Shown: positions 13,340 through 26,472, numbered from the stretch's first letter. The stretch: DNA of 64,000 nucleotides from Sipunculus nudus (GCA_026874595.1 CM049310.1:14360058-14424057), one strand, 5' to 3'. A program made the numbers and translations. The notes: generated by a model not told the origin, from the sequence alone.

Positions 13340-13830
13340 CACACTGACTCGAAGGCAAATCAGTCAGCATTTCTTAGGGCATAACACCATTCTAAGACAC
13401 CATCCAGATCTTCTCACATCATTTTTTTCATCATCCATGGAATGACCATATGTCGTTTAAATAACACCTGGACGTCTAAAGAACAGATGTGTATTCTGCC
13501 CTGTACCAGCAACGATTGACTTTCACTTTAAAATGTTATAAAGACATAAGAGATGCCCAGAAGATACTACACATTCCGTCCTCAGCGGGTGGTATTGTAA
13601 ATTGACATAAACCTCAGGGGAATAAATCGTAATCCTCCTACGAGGCTTTCGATGGTCATTAGTCGCACGCAGGAGAGCAGTTCAAAACGTACCCTAAATA
13701 GTGAGTCTTGCTTTACAAAAAAAATGTGTCTGGTGAGATCCTCATAGAGTCATGGCATGTCGAAAATTAGCGCGGCAGAGTTTTATCATCCCCATCTGTT
13801 CACTTAGTCCCAACAGACAGTGAAATGCAT
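13340..13830 (+). repeat. low-copy diverged repeat, copy C (possible C1q-like remnant)
   Basis: This is the third and most decayed copy. GGCAAATCAGTCAGCATT (about 13353) matches copy B almost exactly. Matches continue through GATTGACTTTCACTTT, AATTGACATAAACCTCAGGG and a TGGTCATTAGTCGCAC-type segment to CTCATAGAGTCATGGCATG. The C1q-like peptide is interrupted by stops. Spacing of a shared anchor is about 1.77 kb from A to B and 1.38 kb from B to C, so this is a local triplication. Confidence 0.45.
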
Positions 13831-14260
13831 ACATATCCGTGAAAAGGGGCTATCCATACATATCAACTAAAAGGTGCAATCCATCCATACATATCCCTTA
13901 AAATAGTTTCCCATTCGCCTCCCGTGATATCCAAGTTAAACTGTAAAGAATAGGCATTACAGAAAAATATGTGATATATGGATCATGACGCTCACGTGAC
14001 TGACGTGTTGTGACAAAGATACTTAATGCATTTATGTGTTTGGTATCGGCTATCCTTAGGGCACCAAGCGTAAGCCTGTACTGCATGGAAATTATATCAT
14101 GATAACCTAATTATCTCTGTGGAGGTAGATGTTGGGCATGGGTCACTAAGTGAAAACTTGACAAGATTCGGTACCAGTGATTCTGATTCAAGTTACTGAA
14201 CATTTACCACTGGTTGTATTAGGGAAAACTCCCTGTATGTTAAGTTAGAATTATTCGTGT

Positions 14261-15135
14261 TGTTACGGAACCTAATATCAAACAGACCACGTACTCGTGA
14301 CGAACATAAAATTCGTAATGGAGATTAAAAAAAATCTGATTCTGTAACACTTGGTAGCATTAAATGTCTAGGGGCATGAATAAAGAAGTCAGTGGTTTTT
14401 TGTTAACAAATAATTATGATTTATTCTTAAAACAATCCTAACATTACAATTTACTTAATCAATACAATAACACAGTATAACAATAGTACAGCAGTAAATC
14501 AATACAAGTATATAAATAAAGTGTACCGTACCTGGATACCACCACTGTCACAGCGACAAAGCTTTAAAGCATATAGTCCAGATGAACAATTCACATCAAT
14601 CTTCTCAGAGAATAACATTCCAGTTCAATCACAAAATCAATTTGTTGTAATCCAAAAGTGAAATTCTTGTTATAACCCCGAAAGCAAACCGAAGACTATA
14701 TAAGATCCGTCACAAATTTAGAAAAAAAATCCATAACTGCCGCAATTATAGGAAAAGGTCCACAAACTGACCTACACTCTTCTGTGTCTCCTCTCTCTAG
14801 GCTCTAAAACACAGCCCCTTATTTATAACCTTTCATCTGAAGCCGAGAAATTTCCATTTCTCGAACAGTCCAAATAACCCAATAGCACACACGTTACAGG
14901 AAACATCTTGAACAACGAACGCTGTGTTTCTACGTAACAGGGTTCACACGTGGGCCGGCCCGGCTCGGCCAGGCGAGAAAGCCCCAGACTAGCAGACCCA
15001 GACCCGGCCAGCTAGAACAAGGAACGCTCTAGCATAACAACGCCCAGGGCTTGAGCCAGAAACGAATCAGGATGTGAACAGCGCACAATAAAAGAGACAT
15101 GTCAACAGCCCTCAATAAAACAGACATATGTAACA
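14261..15135 (-). mobile_element. solo LTR, Gmr1-like family, copy 2
   Basis: This near-complete LTR starts TGTTACGGAACC at 14261 and ends TATGTAACA at 15135. On the family's coding (minus) strand a TATA box (reverse complement of TTATTTATAAC, about 14818) and an AATAAA-type signal are retained. Near the right end a CAATAAAA-G-AGACAT segment occurs twice about 35 bp apart, a terminal duplication also seen in copy 3. No clear target-site duplication. The sequence to copy 3 has no primer binding site, so the two are independent solo LTRs. Confidence 0.9.
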
Positions 15136-16083
15136 AGGATCAAAGGTTACAATTTACGCCCTGTTTTCTGGACGGTATTGACGAATAACAAAGGGCGATC
15201 TCAATAGCTCAGACGACATTCAGGCAACTCTGATATAACCAAAACAAACAGCAATTGATACTGATTGCTTCAATGACTTACTGTTTTAAAGATATTTCCA
15301 TCGGACATCAGTGCAGATAAGTGGAAATTCCTCCTTTGGAACGGACTACCTTTATTCGATGTCCTTTTTTTTACCATGCAGAATTTCAGCTCAATATAAT
15401 CTGATTACCAGGGATACAAAGCACTATACAATAAATTCTCACTAAACTCCAAACTAAGGAATCCTAATCCCATGTTTTGATAGGCGTAACTAATTCCAGA
15501 ACGCTGAAATTAACTGACTCGTTTACTGACAAAGCTTGATGGTGAAAGACCATTTATTATTCATATAATTAGCCGCCATGTGCCGTACCTGTCCTAGCCA
15601 TTGCCATTCAACCATAGATAGTTACTGGTCAGCCTAATTAGCTTTACCGGCTGCGCCTGTCTAGTGGTTCCTGTGGGCGACACACGCCTGTCCACCGCTA
15701 ACATAAGCCCGTTCAAGAAGAACATTGTCCACGCACCCGAGGCAGCCGAATAAGTCTGATTTGGGGGGGGGGGGGTAACAAATACGATTTTTCCATCCCA
15801 GGAGGGTATGTGCAATTTTCAGCACATTTCGGAAAGGACCAATGAAGAAACGATTAGACTTTGGCGTGGATCCGGAACTTGACCGTGATTTTTGAATGGC
15901 ATAAAGTAATTTTCAGAAATGTTGCATCACTTATACACGAATGAACCTTGGAATATGGGTCCAATAGATAAATGCTACCACGGGTTGGTGAGCATTCCAT
16001 AATAGGGATCCCCCTAACCTTATGGAGGTTTTTTTTTACAACAAAGGTAAGCAATTTTATCACCACACAGTACATATGGATTT
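15136..16083. other. intergenic between two solo LTRs
   Basis: 949 bp with no gene recognised. It includes a G11 run near 15763. No tRNA-like primer site or polypurine tract is seen that would make copies 2 and 3 ends of one element. Confidence 0.6.
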
Positions 16084-17050
16084 TGTTAAGAACCCAACAA
16101 CAACAGACCACGAAGTCGTGATGAGCATAAATTTTGTTATGGAGATAAAAAAATCAGATTCTGCAACACTAGCCAGCGTGAAATGTCTAGGGGAATGAAT
16201 TTAGAAGTCAGTGATTTTTTTTTGTTAACAAACAATTATAATTAATTCTTTAAACAATCCTAAAATTACAATAACCTAAATCAATACACAGACGCAGTAT
16301 AACAAACAATTATAATTTAATCATAATAAAATCCTAACATAACAATAAACTGAATCAATACAATTACACAGTATAATAAGAGTATAACAGTAAATCAATA
16401 CAATTACACAGTATAATAAATAAAGTGTACAGTACCTGGATACCACCACAGTCACAGCGACAACAAGTGCTTAAAAACGTATAATCCAGATGAACAGTTC
16501 ACATAAATCTCCTCAGAGAATAATAGTTACATTCAATCACAAAATGATTCTTTTGTTATCCAAAAGTGAAGTTCTTGTAATAATCCCGAAAGCAAACTGG
16601 AGACAGGCCGCACTAAATTTGCATAGAGTTCGTAGAATCCCTGACACGACTGCAATTATCGGATAGGTCCAATACTGATTCACACTCTTCAGTGTCCGCT
16701 GGAATATTTCTCTCCTTTCTCACAACACAGTCCCTAATTTATAGCTTCTCCCCCACAGCCTAGAAACTTTTATACACGAACAATCCAAAGAACCCAACAA
16801 TACATAATACACACGCCAAAGAACATTACAAGACACGCGCTCTTAGAGCGCGACCAGCCCAGAAAGTTCCAGATTAGCACTGTGCCTATTCACGCCAGGG
16901 TCACCCGTGGGCCGGCCCGGCTCGTGCGTCTCCCATGGGAACGGACAAAGCTAGCGCTACACATATCAATTGTCAACAACACTCCTGCGTACAATAAAAC
17001 AGACATCTGTAACAACACTCCTGCGTACAATAAAACAGACATTTGAAACA
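16084..17050 (-). mobile_element. solo LTR, Gmr1-like family, copy 3, with 4-bp TSD
   Basis: It starts TGTTAAGAACCC at 16084 (a decayed TGTTACGGAACC) and ends TTTGAAACA at 17050. The flanks carry ATTT on both sides (16080-16083 and 17051-17054), a plausible 4-bp target-site duplication. The last 74 bp hold two tandem 36-bp units (16977 and 17013), each containing CTCCTGCGTACAATAAAACA. An internal duplication around 16250-16400 also repeats the AATCAATACAATTACACAGT segment. A solo LTR made by recombination between the two LTRs of an element is the simplest reading. Confidence 0.9.
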
Positions 17051-17071
17051 ATTTCAAAATCGGCGTCACTC

Positions 17072-17073
<2 letters not shown>

Positions 17074-17128
<55 letters not shown>
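17074..17128. repeat. (AT)n microsatellite
   Basis: About 27 AT units, 23 bp after the end of LTR copy 3. Confidence 0.95.
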
Positions 17129-17130
<2 letters not shown>

Positions 17131-19024
17131 AAAAAGATATAACAAATTTTAGTTTCAGTATTAGTAAGTGTCCATTATCCGAGTAGTTTATTGTATCGAT
17201 ATTCGAATCTCTTCTGCTTTACACATACAACATTTGTAATAATGTATACAAAAATACCTTGCACGCCGGAATTAATACACTTATCCACTTGCAAATAAAA
17301 CGCACTATTACGAAAACTTGTGTATGACACAGAGAATAATCTTATAATACGAACCCACTGGCTCACATTCCTTGGCAGGTTCTTCCACTATGCCATCGGG
17401 CAGAAGCGGTCCCGCATTCATATGAAGTTCGCTCATAAGGATGGAGGAAATAAACTGTCACTACAATTATAAGTCATTGGTTAAGAGTACGTACCAGTAA
17501 AATGCGGTACACTACATCGGCTTTATAAAATATTCGTAGAAATCACACTAATGCATATTTTCATCTTCACCTTTACAACTTTTGTTACTATCGGAGAAAT
17601 TATGATGGTCTGGAGCCATCTTTGATTGGCCCATGTCAAAAGCTTCCAAAGGATTATATCACCAAATACAAACGTCATTTAAACGACAAATATATAAGTT
17701 CCAGTTCGATTTAATTTTTAGCCTAGGTGGCTATCAGTCAAACCACTCGGTGTCCCTCAGTACCTCATTTAGCAGACCTGAATATGAATACATTTTGCAC
17801 GCTAATGCTGCAGTCCAGGCAAGTAGCAGAGGCGTCACTTAAAAAGCCTCGTTTTAACATGTGAAGCCCTTGATGCCGGGTATTAATATGGATTGTTTGA
17901 AGTCTGTTAGTTAAATGAGACGGCACTCAGACAGGGCATACCCCCGTAAAGGCTGCACTCAATCTAAGCCAATTCTCTTCTCTATCAGCTGTCTTAACTA
18001 TGCTAGCAGTAAAACTGGATACGTATGCAGACAGACACATCGTGATTGTTAATATACTTCAATTTAACTTCATCAAGACCTATCTCTGGACAAAATTTCA
18101 TGTAAATTTGTACATAATTGGTTGGAGAAAGCTCATACCAAGAAAAACAATTATATAGATAACATGGGTAAAGATTCAACCTCTGTTGAAGAAGTTATGT
18201 AATTGGTATACCCAATAGCATGGATGCGTTCTTTATCAATAAATATACTGAAATAGAATAGACATTAAAATGAATGAACAGTAAAACATTTCTTTCTCGT
18301 AAAATAAGTTTACATATAGTTCATATTATGGCATGGTAAAATATGTTTTTTCACAGAGCACTAGATATGACGTTCATCATCCACTATTTACATCCCATGT
18401 GGCTGTAACATCAATTGTATCGCTGGCTTTGGTGCTGCTATTTGATGGATGCGAGTAATGTGACCGATATACTAGTACATGGGGTACGACAGGCTCTCCC
18501 CTGAGCGAACACTGTTTTAGTTCAAATTTATAAGTTTCCTCGTCCCTAGAATTAACCTTAAAGCTATCCCTGTCCCCGAAATCCATCATCATTGATAGAG
18601 TAATGCCAATTATATGATATATCAATCAACTGTTTGATTCGGATGAGCCGAGATGACACCTAAATGTGCACTTGGAGCGTGCCTTGTCTATACCAGTGAT
18701 AGATCGGGCAATGTGTAATGAGCTGACAGGCCCCGCTGTCCGTGTCGGGTCCATTGATTGCTGTGTATTCCAGTGGGGCTGGCGCGGGGTAATCTGGGGA
18801 TCATAACCGGTGTTTTAATAGTTATACATAATGTCGCTGCAAAGAGTCTAACTGAAATTATTTACAAGTGAGGCGTGAGCAAGGTAACTGGCGAAAATAA
18901 GTGTTTTCGTTAGGAAATCGTTTTCTTCCTTTTTTTGCATTTTTTTTGCATTTATCTTATGATGAATTGGAATTATTAATTATCGATTTATTCGCAATCA
19001 GTTTATTTGTAATCAATCCAGAGG
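17129..19024. other. intergenic, one protein-like minus-strand frame
   Basis: No gene is recognised. A minus-strand frame at 18377-18625 (82 codons) has an even, charged and hydroxyl-rich composition (for example SRDEETYKFELKQCSLRGEP) unlike most chance frames here. It could be an exon fragment, but no family, splice site pair or repeat match supports it. Confidence 0.4.
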
Positions 19025-19646
19025 AATTTATTTTCACATATATTGCAATAACAATATTACATCCAATCAATATAATCACACAGCCTAAAAAACAAAGTGC
19101 ACAGTATCTGGATACCATCACCGCCACAACGACAAGTTCTTTAAATGTATACTCTGGGAGAATAACAGTCCGATGTAAAGCTCTTGTAACAATCCAGAAA
19201 ATAAACTTGAGGCAGGCAGCATTAAATTGTATAGAGTTAGTAATAGTAGAATCCCTGAAATTACTGGATAAACACGTCTGTGACCGCATGAATCTTTTCT
19301 CCTCTCTCTCTCTCTCTCTCTCTCTCTGCTCTTAAACACAGCCCCCTATTTATAACTTCTTGCCCAAGCCGAAATTTTCCACTTCTCAAACAGTCTAAAG
19401 GATCTAACATAATACACAGTAAACACGCGTTACAGGAATCATCTAGAAGAACATCGCTGTGTCTGTACATACCAGGGTCCACACGTGACTCACGACCCGG
19501 CTCGGTCAGGCGAGAAATCCCCAAGCCAGCATGACAACGAGAGTACAACCAGCACGGATTAAACTGAGAATGCAACAAGCGGCCCGGCGAGGGCGCTACA
19601 ACACGAGTTACGCCCGTGCCACACGATAAAAGGAGCACCTGTAACA
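19025..19646 (-). mobile_element. solo LTR, Gmr1-like family, copy 4 (R-U5 side lost)
   Basis: Alignment to the family begins near 19025-19060 (AATCAATATAATCACACAG) and ends TGTAACA at 19646. The conserved left end (TGTTACGG through TTGTTAACAAAT) is absent or unrecognisable. It contains GTATCTGGATACCATCACCG, a (CT)n tract at 19299-19327 where other copies have CTCTCTGCTC, and GAGTTACGCCCGTG near the right end, which it shares with copies 6 and 9. It thus belongs to the copy 9 subfamily. Confidence 0.8.
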
Positions 19647-22114
19647 TAATCTTGTGATAATTTGACAAATTTCGCTACGGGCGATTTTCACATGACTGTT
19701 AGGCCTAAGAAGGGAGACCTTACTGCGTTTCTTGATCAACAAATGTGCGTCCTCATTAGCAGGTACATGTTTTGAATGTAACTTGGCAGAAGCTGAGAGC
19801 CTGTCTGTATGGTAAGTATATGCTCGATTAGAATTTACCCCTTGCGACAAGCAATATTACTAAACATGTTTCGTAGGGGTTGTTCAGTTCAGCATGAAGT
19901 CAAACCGTCATTTTTCATTTTCATGCAGAAATCACTTTTCTAAGGAATCCTACTGTTGATATAGATACAACGTTGTAAAAAGAACAAAATATATTGAAGT
20001 AAAAGTGTATTACAACCCTATAATTCATCAAGTGTTTATCCAGCCTGCTATCAGTAATTCCACCACGGTTCGAGTCAAGCACAATTTTTTTTTCAAATGA
20101 CATTTCACTGGTTCATGTTGTCTTGACCGGATTCCGAAACCTGTAAGCTTATCTAAATGGTGCAATCTGGTCCTTGCAGACTTGAAGTTGGAATAACGCT
20201 TGTTAAATCGTCTTCGTGCAGTCTGAGCTTAGCAAGGTATGTCATGGCTATAATTTTGTTTAAATGGCTGCATTTTTTAATGAGCTGGGTTAAGACGGGA
20301 GAACTTAAAACGTAGTATAGTGACACTCGTGACGTCATTACTTTGAAAGGAAATTATCTTCGATAGCCACATTGATCTTTTTCACTTGTTGCAAGCGTGA
20401 TGCGATTGGTGTAATTGAAGGTGTGAAAGAAATGACTTCCCTGACTATCCCACAAAGTAGGAAATTTCTCCGGAGCGTCCATTGGACACTTTTCTTCACT
20501 TTTTCCTAGGAGTTTGCAGTGTCCAGATGAAGCTTAAGTAGCTCATGACTAGAAACCGGTGATATTTACGGGAACAGGTACACAAAATAATCAGAATCAC
20601 TTTCACGGCAAAACATGTTTTTTCTTGCAATAGGCAACAGCAAAAAAATCAAAACAATATTCAAACTAACTTCAGCGTATACCAACGAAGGAAAACTTTA
20701 TCTTACGCTGGCATATTGTTCACCATTTCGGTAAAGTGTGAAGGCTTCTTTATGAGAAGTTTGGTATGCTTCAAATGAACAAGGAAGAAAATTTTCATTC
20801 AATTTATAAACGAGAAAAATACTGGTAGTATTGTTTACATCATATATGTAATAAATAGTTCAGGTAATTAATTTCATGTCGCAGCAGACTGTCATCTGAA
20901 GAATCTATCTGTCAACTACTTATGATGGTGTCTTTCAAGAATTATTTGATAAACCGCCATTAAGTTACATTGTCTCTTTCAAATGTATGAACAGGCACTC
21001 TCCAATTCGTTATTTAGGAGAAGCCAATTTTTCCGTTTTAAACCAGTTTCAAAATGTATGTTCAGGATATTTTATCTGTTTTACAACTGCCTTGCTACAA
21101 TGATAAGCCATTGATGCTGCCATCTAGTAGAGCAATTCTGCTGGAAGAGAAAGGCACTATTTTGGAAAATTTAAAGATAATTTAGAAATAATAATATTTT
21201 GAAAAAGCCCAAAACTTTTCGACGTTGGTGCAGGGTTACTGACTATATGTGTGGTTTCTAATTTACTTCTACTTTTAAATAGAACAATAATATTTTTTCT
21301 AAAACGATGGAAGTTGCAAACATTTTGTCACCTGTTTAACTTCGCACAAGCCCCGTAAAGTAAATGGAACTGGAAGGAGATCTAGCATAAATACTTTAAT
21401 TAATTACAAATACCACTTACAAATATAACTGCTGACATAAATTGCTTGGTTATACTATCGGCCTTTATACAACGGCTGCTTAAACGAGAACCCGTTTTGT
21501 CCGTTAATTGATAACAATCACGGTTATTTTAAATTCTGACATTATCAGAAAGTGATTTGTTAAGCAGGAAATACACCAGTCAGCATTTCTATCGATTAAA
21601 GACACATTACTCAAGCTCAGGGATATCAAATGACAGGTTGGTTCGCTCGGATAGATTTATGAGAAATGAGGACAATAAATAAATTGAAAAATCAAAATCC
21701 AAGTTTCAAATATAATTGCCACTTGAATATGATTTCCCATTGGGCCTCTTTTGGTGTTAACGTGTTTGCGATGAGTTAGACAGAAATCGCTGGGAAAGTC
21801 GACTGACAAACAAATTAAACGAATTAAAAACATGAAAGATAATTGGCGGCTTAATTATAAAAGAAGTATTAAAAATCTCAAGAGAGACTTGAGGTTATCT
21901 TTTGCGCCAAATCCGATCAATTTAATGTCTGATAAAACATGCTGTTTTCATTTCTACGTCAATCATAATGATACACTTAGTCATTACTTGTTGTACAAGA
22001 GGAACTATTAATGTGCGTGAAGTGTTTTATCCTTTATCTTTGTGTAACAAGGCTTTAAGTTCCTGGTGTCCTGTACAACTATATTGCAATGTAACATGGT
22101 AAACTGATGTTATT
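19647..22114. other. intergenic, no supported gene
   Basis: I see no coding or RNA gene. A full CRE octamer lies at 20330-20337. Confidence 0.6.
20330..20337. promoter_or_regulatory. CRE octamer TGACGTCA
   Basis: Perfect cAMP response element palindrome with no recognised gene nearby. Confidence 0.35.
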
Positions 22115-22960
22115 TGTTACAGAAGTCTTTTATTGTGCGCAGGAGTCTTGCCTGTGTCTGTGTAGCGCAAACATAGTTCGTTGCCATGGAAGACGTGCGA
22201 GTAGGCAAGGCCCACGTGTCGGGTCTGACGTGCTCATGCTAATTTGGAATTTTCTGGGCTGGTCGCGCTCTGTGAGCGCGTGTCTTGTATTGTTCTTCAG
22301 GCGCGTGTTTATTTAATTATGTATTGTTTGGCTCTTTGGGTTGTTCGTGAAATAGAAGTTTCTAGGCTTTAGGGCGAGAAGCTATAAATTGGGGGCTGTG
22401 TTTAGAGCCGAGGGAGAGGAGAGAGAAATATTCCAGCGTACAAGGAAGAGTGTGAGTCCGTTTTTTTGGACCTTTCCGATAATTGCAGCAGTTATTCTTC
22501 TTATAGATCTTCTTCGAAATTAGTAACGGATTTTATATAGCCTTCATTTTGCCTTTGGGATCAGTACCAGAACTTCACTTTTGGATTACATCAGATTGAT
22601 TTTGTGATTGAATTGGACTATTATTCTCTTAGATTTATGTGAACTGTTCATGTGGATTATACGTTTTAAAGGACTTGTTGTCGCTGTGACAGTGGTGGTA
22701 CACTTTATATATTATACTGTGTAATTGTATTGATTTACTGTTATACTGTTGTTATACTGTGTAATTGTATTGATTTAGTGTTTTGTAATGTTAGGGTTGT
22801 TTTAAGAATTAATTATAATTATTTGTTAACAAAAAACACTGACTTCTTTATTCATTCCCCTAAACATTTCACGCTGCTTAGTGTTACAGAATCTGATTTT
22901 TATTTATCTCCGTAACAAAATTTATGACTACGTGATCTGTTGATATTAGGTTCCGTTACA
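22115..22960 (+). mobile_element. solo LTR, Gmr1-like family, copy 5 (plus orientation)
   Basis: This copy is opposite in orientation to copies 1-4. It starts TGTTACAGAAG at 22115 and ends GGTTCCGTTACA at 22960. On its own sense strand it reads U3, a TATA box TATAAATT (22383-22390), GAGAGAAATATTCCAGCG, then TTAAGAATTAATTATAA and the terminal block. Flanking tetramers TATT and TAAT differ by one base, so any target-site duplication has decayed. There is no internal sequence. Confidence 0.9.
22383..22390 (+). promoter_or_regulatory. LTR TATA box (copy 5)
   Basis: TATAAATT lies about 270 bp inside the LTR, upstream of the conserved GAGAGGAGAGAG and TTCCAGCG block. The same position is TATA-like in the other copies, so it is probably the retroelement's core promoter. 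Confidence 0.55.
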
Positions 22961-23376
22961 TAATAAACAAATCAAAGAATATATATTCCTTTATTATATG
23001 ACTTTAAAAACAATACATAGTATGATTTAAAATGCACCGTGCGATAATATCCGAGTTGATAACCTGATAAAAATGCGAAGTTAATATACATACCACCCGA
23101 AATATTTCAGGATATTATTAAGATATAACAGTGTTTTCTTTTGTTCTAGATATTTCAGGTGGCCTTGCACAATCCCTATTAACATTTGTCTGATTAAACC
23201 ATAAGTTACATGAGCGATATAATGAAAATACCCAGCGTAAACATATTTTTTAATTACAATACTTTCTGGTATTTTAAGTCGTTACGTCCCCGTGTAATTG
23301 GCTGTCAAAAAACATACAAATGGGAAACGTAAATGTAATAATTTTAAAGATTATAAAGGCGTATATATGTAATAGG
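22961..23376. other. spacer between two solo LTRs
   Basis: 416 bp with no gene. The base after LTR copy 5 is not followed by a tRNA-Pro-like primer site, so this is not the interior of a short LTR element. Confidence 0.6.
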
Positions 23377-24254
23377 TGTTACAGGTGCCAATTTTATTGT
23401 GCGCACAAGTCTTACAGATGTCTTTTTTGTTGTGTGACACGGGCGTAACTCGTGTTGTGACTGCCTCGCTTGGCCGGGTGTTGCACTCTCAGTTTAATCC
23501 GTACTGGTTGAACTCTCATTGTCATGCTAGCTTGGGGCTTTCTCGCCTCGCCGAGCCGGGGAGAGCTCACGTGAGAACCATAATATGTTGAGACACGGCA
23601 TTCGTTGTTCTGGTATGTTCTTGAATGTGCGTACTGTGTTAGATTATTTACAATGTTCGAGAAGTGTAAGATTCTGGGCTGGGGCAAGAAGTTATAAATA
23701 AGGTTTTAGAGCCGAGAGAGAGAAGAGAAAAGATTCCAGCGGTCACAGACGTGTGTATGTCAGTTTGTGGGACCTGTCCGATTATCCAGTAATTTTAGGG
23801 ATTCTACTATTACTAACTCTATACAATTTAATGCTGCCTGCCTCAAGTCGACTTTCTGGATTGTTACAAGAGCTTTACATCGGACTGTTATTTAATTATA
23901 GAGATTTCGTGTGAACTTTTCGCCAGGTATATACATTTTAAAGGACTTATCGCTGTGACAGTGGTGGTATCCAGGTACTGTTCTCTTTGTTTATTTTACT
24001 GTATGATTGTATTGATTTGTTGTTATACTGCTGTTATACTGTGTAATTGTATTGATCTATTGTATTGTAATTTTAGGGTTGTTTTAAGAATAATTTATAG
24101 TTATTTCTTAACAAAAAAAAAACACTGACTTCTTTGTTCATTCCCCTAGACATTTCACGCTGCCTAGTGTTACAGATTCTGATTTTTTTTATCTCCTGGA
24201 CGAAATTTATGTTCATCACGCATACGTGATCTGTTGATATTAGGTTCCGTAACA
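23377..24254 (+). mobile_element. solo LTR, Gmr1-like family, copy 6 (plus orientation)
   Basis: It starts TGTTACAGG at 23377 and ends GGTTCCGTAACA at 24254. It carries CACGGGCGTAACTCGTGTTG, the mark of the copy 9 subfamily, a TATA box TATAAATA at 23693-23700 and the (GA)n-like GAGAGAGAAGAGAAAAG block. Flanking tetramers TAGG and TAGA differ by one base. It is more similar to copies 4 and 9 than to its neighbour copy 5, so the two are separate insertions. Confidence 0.9.
23693..23700 (+). promoter_or_regulatory. LTR TATA box (copy 6)
   Basis: TATAAATA in the position equivalent to the copy 5 TATA box. Confidence 0.55.
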
Positions 24255-24858
24255 TAGACCCTTAAAATGTAAAAACAGTAATAATGTATCCAATTAGTGG
24301 TAAAACTGATTAGGAATTGTATTGGAGTTGTATCTAGTTATAAGGCGTCTTTTAGAGGTCAAATTTATTTGATCAGGTAAGGGGATATGTTTTGAAAGTC
24401 TTAAATGAATAATCTCGTTAACAGTACTAATGAAAGAATTGTTTTAAAGGAAAAGCTCCATTGGCTGTTGCTGATGGCAGAATATTATATATGTTTATGA
24501 AGAAAAAGTCATTCACAAATACGCTGCTTACAACATATATTTTATAAATACTCCTGAATTATTGGAAACTCTCTGTCATATACATTTAACACAAGCACAT
24601 TGACACATGTTTATGTATTTGAGTAAAAAAAAATATACTCTGATTCCTAAATTTTTCTGCCTAACTCCCTCCCCTTAAACGTTATGACATTTACATACAT
24701 AATTTAGACATTTTGATTGAAAAGTTATGCCATAACGCTGTATACACTTGGGGAAGAATAAAATCCCAGGCACGGAGACGGTAGCTCCCGACGGCAATGG
24801 ACCTTCAGCAGGCAAAGGGCTGCTGAAAGATTAAGTTTATATAAAATACCGACGCTTA

Positions 24859-24871
24859 AGGTCAAAGGTCG
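24859..24871 (+). promoter_or_regulatory. DR1-type nuclear receptor site AGGTCAAAGGTCG
   Basis: Two AGGTC half-sites are spaced by one base, the arrangement bound by HNF4 and RXR-type dimers in animals. Context is non-genic, so use is unproven. Confidence 0.25.
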
Positions 24872-26425
24872 CTCAGGCCATTTAGTCAAGTGCGGAATGG
24901 AGAATATCACATGTAATGAAAGGAATGTCATCTTAAAATGTTAGCAGGCTATATAAAGACCTAAAATACTTCCCCTGGGGCCCCATTCTCCACCGCACAA
25001 AGGGCATCTTGGCCAAAGACACAATTGCATATTTATATAGTTCTTCACTTAGGTTATAAATTCATATGCCTTCTTGTATATATCCTATGCAATATGGTTT
25101 AATCTAGCGCCCACCACCTGGGGTAGAGAGATTTCGGCATCAGAGTCTTCTTGAATTCCTTACTGACTAGGAAATTTTGAGGATATTGCTGAGACTGGAT
25201 TACGAGTCAGGTAATAAAAGATATATAACATATCAGATAATTAATTTCGGTATTCTGTACTAGAGTCTATCTTCTATAAAATGTTGTAAACTGGTATCAA
25301 CGATAATCTTTACATTTAAATCATGATGTATTGGTTTAGTGACATTCTCAAATTTAACCATTTAGTCTAATTGTTTGCATATTATATACGTTTTAATGGA
25401 TTAAATATTCGATGTTTAAGTATATAAATGTACGTACACATTTCTGTATGAACTTTCATGGCAAAAATATGGGAATTACATTTATATATGGGGGTGTATT
25501 TCTTGTCTGTTCTTCTCGGAAACAACCATGATCTTGAAAGATGCAATTCAGATGCATGGTGCTCTGTAATGGTAACAATAATAACTTCCATATATATTGA
25601 CATGTGAAGTTACATGTCAGCCTCGAATCCTTAAGTCTGAACATCAACGGTTATAAAGGTGAAGCTGTTAATATGCTGATATCATCGATGCTAGGTTGAA
25701 CCGACCTCAACCCCCTAGGTGTTTTTACCCGTTTAACGATCATGGCTTTATTCGGCTCTCTTGGGAGCATGCAGCCATAATGCGATATATTATCATACAT
25801 TCTTGTATAACCGGCTTCCATGCATTACCGATACCCATTCACTGATATTATATCACATTCAGATAACTTGGTCATTTCACGACTCATTATTTTCCTGTTT
25901 GATGCTCTGTATAGGGCAGTGAAATGTTCTGTTGAGTTGACTAATTACTGTGTTACCAAACATTTGTGCCATTAGGAATTCAAGCGCCATTGGTTCGGTA
26001 ACTCATTGTTGATTGGTTAAGGTAGGCTGTTACCCCTTGTTCATCCTTTGTAGTGTGGGCGATTTTCACAACAGGCAACCTGGATACTGTGTCTATTTTA
26101 CGACACGCCTCATTTCACGTGGACTTTAGGTACATTTGGCGTAGTACGGGTGTAACGCAGCATTTCGAAAAGTGTGGTGATTTTTATTGCGATAGGCTGC
26201 GATGAGTTTCCATGTCTTTCTTTGAAATCACCAAAATTGGCTGAAGACCCGCCTCAATAAAAAAAAATTAAATAAACTGTGAGAAAAACACTGAGCAACG
26301 AAAAAGTATCTAAACTAAAGCATTACACCAACACAAACACAACTTTTACAGAAAAGACAAGGTCTGAATCTTTCCCCCCTTCCCTCTCATATTTTTGTGA
26401 AAATATTTTATTATATTATGTTTAC

Positions 26426-26472
26426 ATATATATATATATAATATATATATATATATCTTTATATATATATAT
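26426..26472. repeat. (AT)n microsatellite, interrupted
   Basis: Two AT blocks split by a phase change and CTTT. Confidence 0.9.

Noticed and set aside
14261-17050. LTR copies 2 and 3 as one element
   Set aside because: There is no primer site or coding remnant between them, and copy 3 has its own ATTT flanking duplication.
19261-19668. 135-codon and other minus-strand frames inside LTR copies 4 and 6
   Set aside because: They lie wholly within LTR sequence and similar frames are not conserved among copies.
22115-24254. LTR copies 5 and 6 as the two ends of one short LTR element
   Set aside because: The 416-bp spacer has no tRNA-Pro-like primer site, and copy 6 is closer to copies 4 and 9 than to copy 5.
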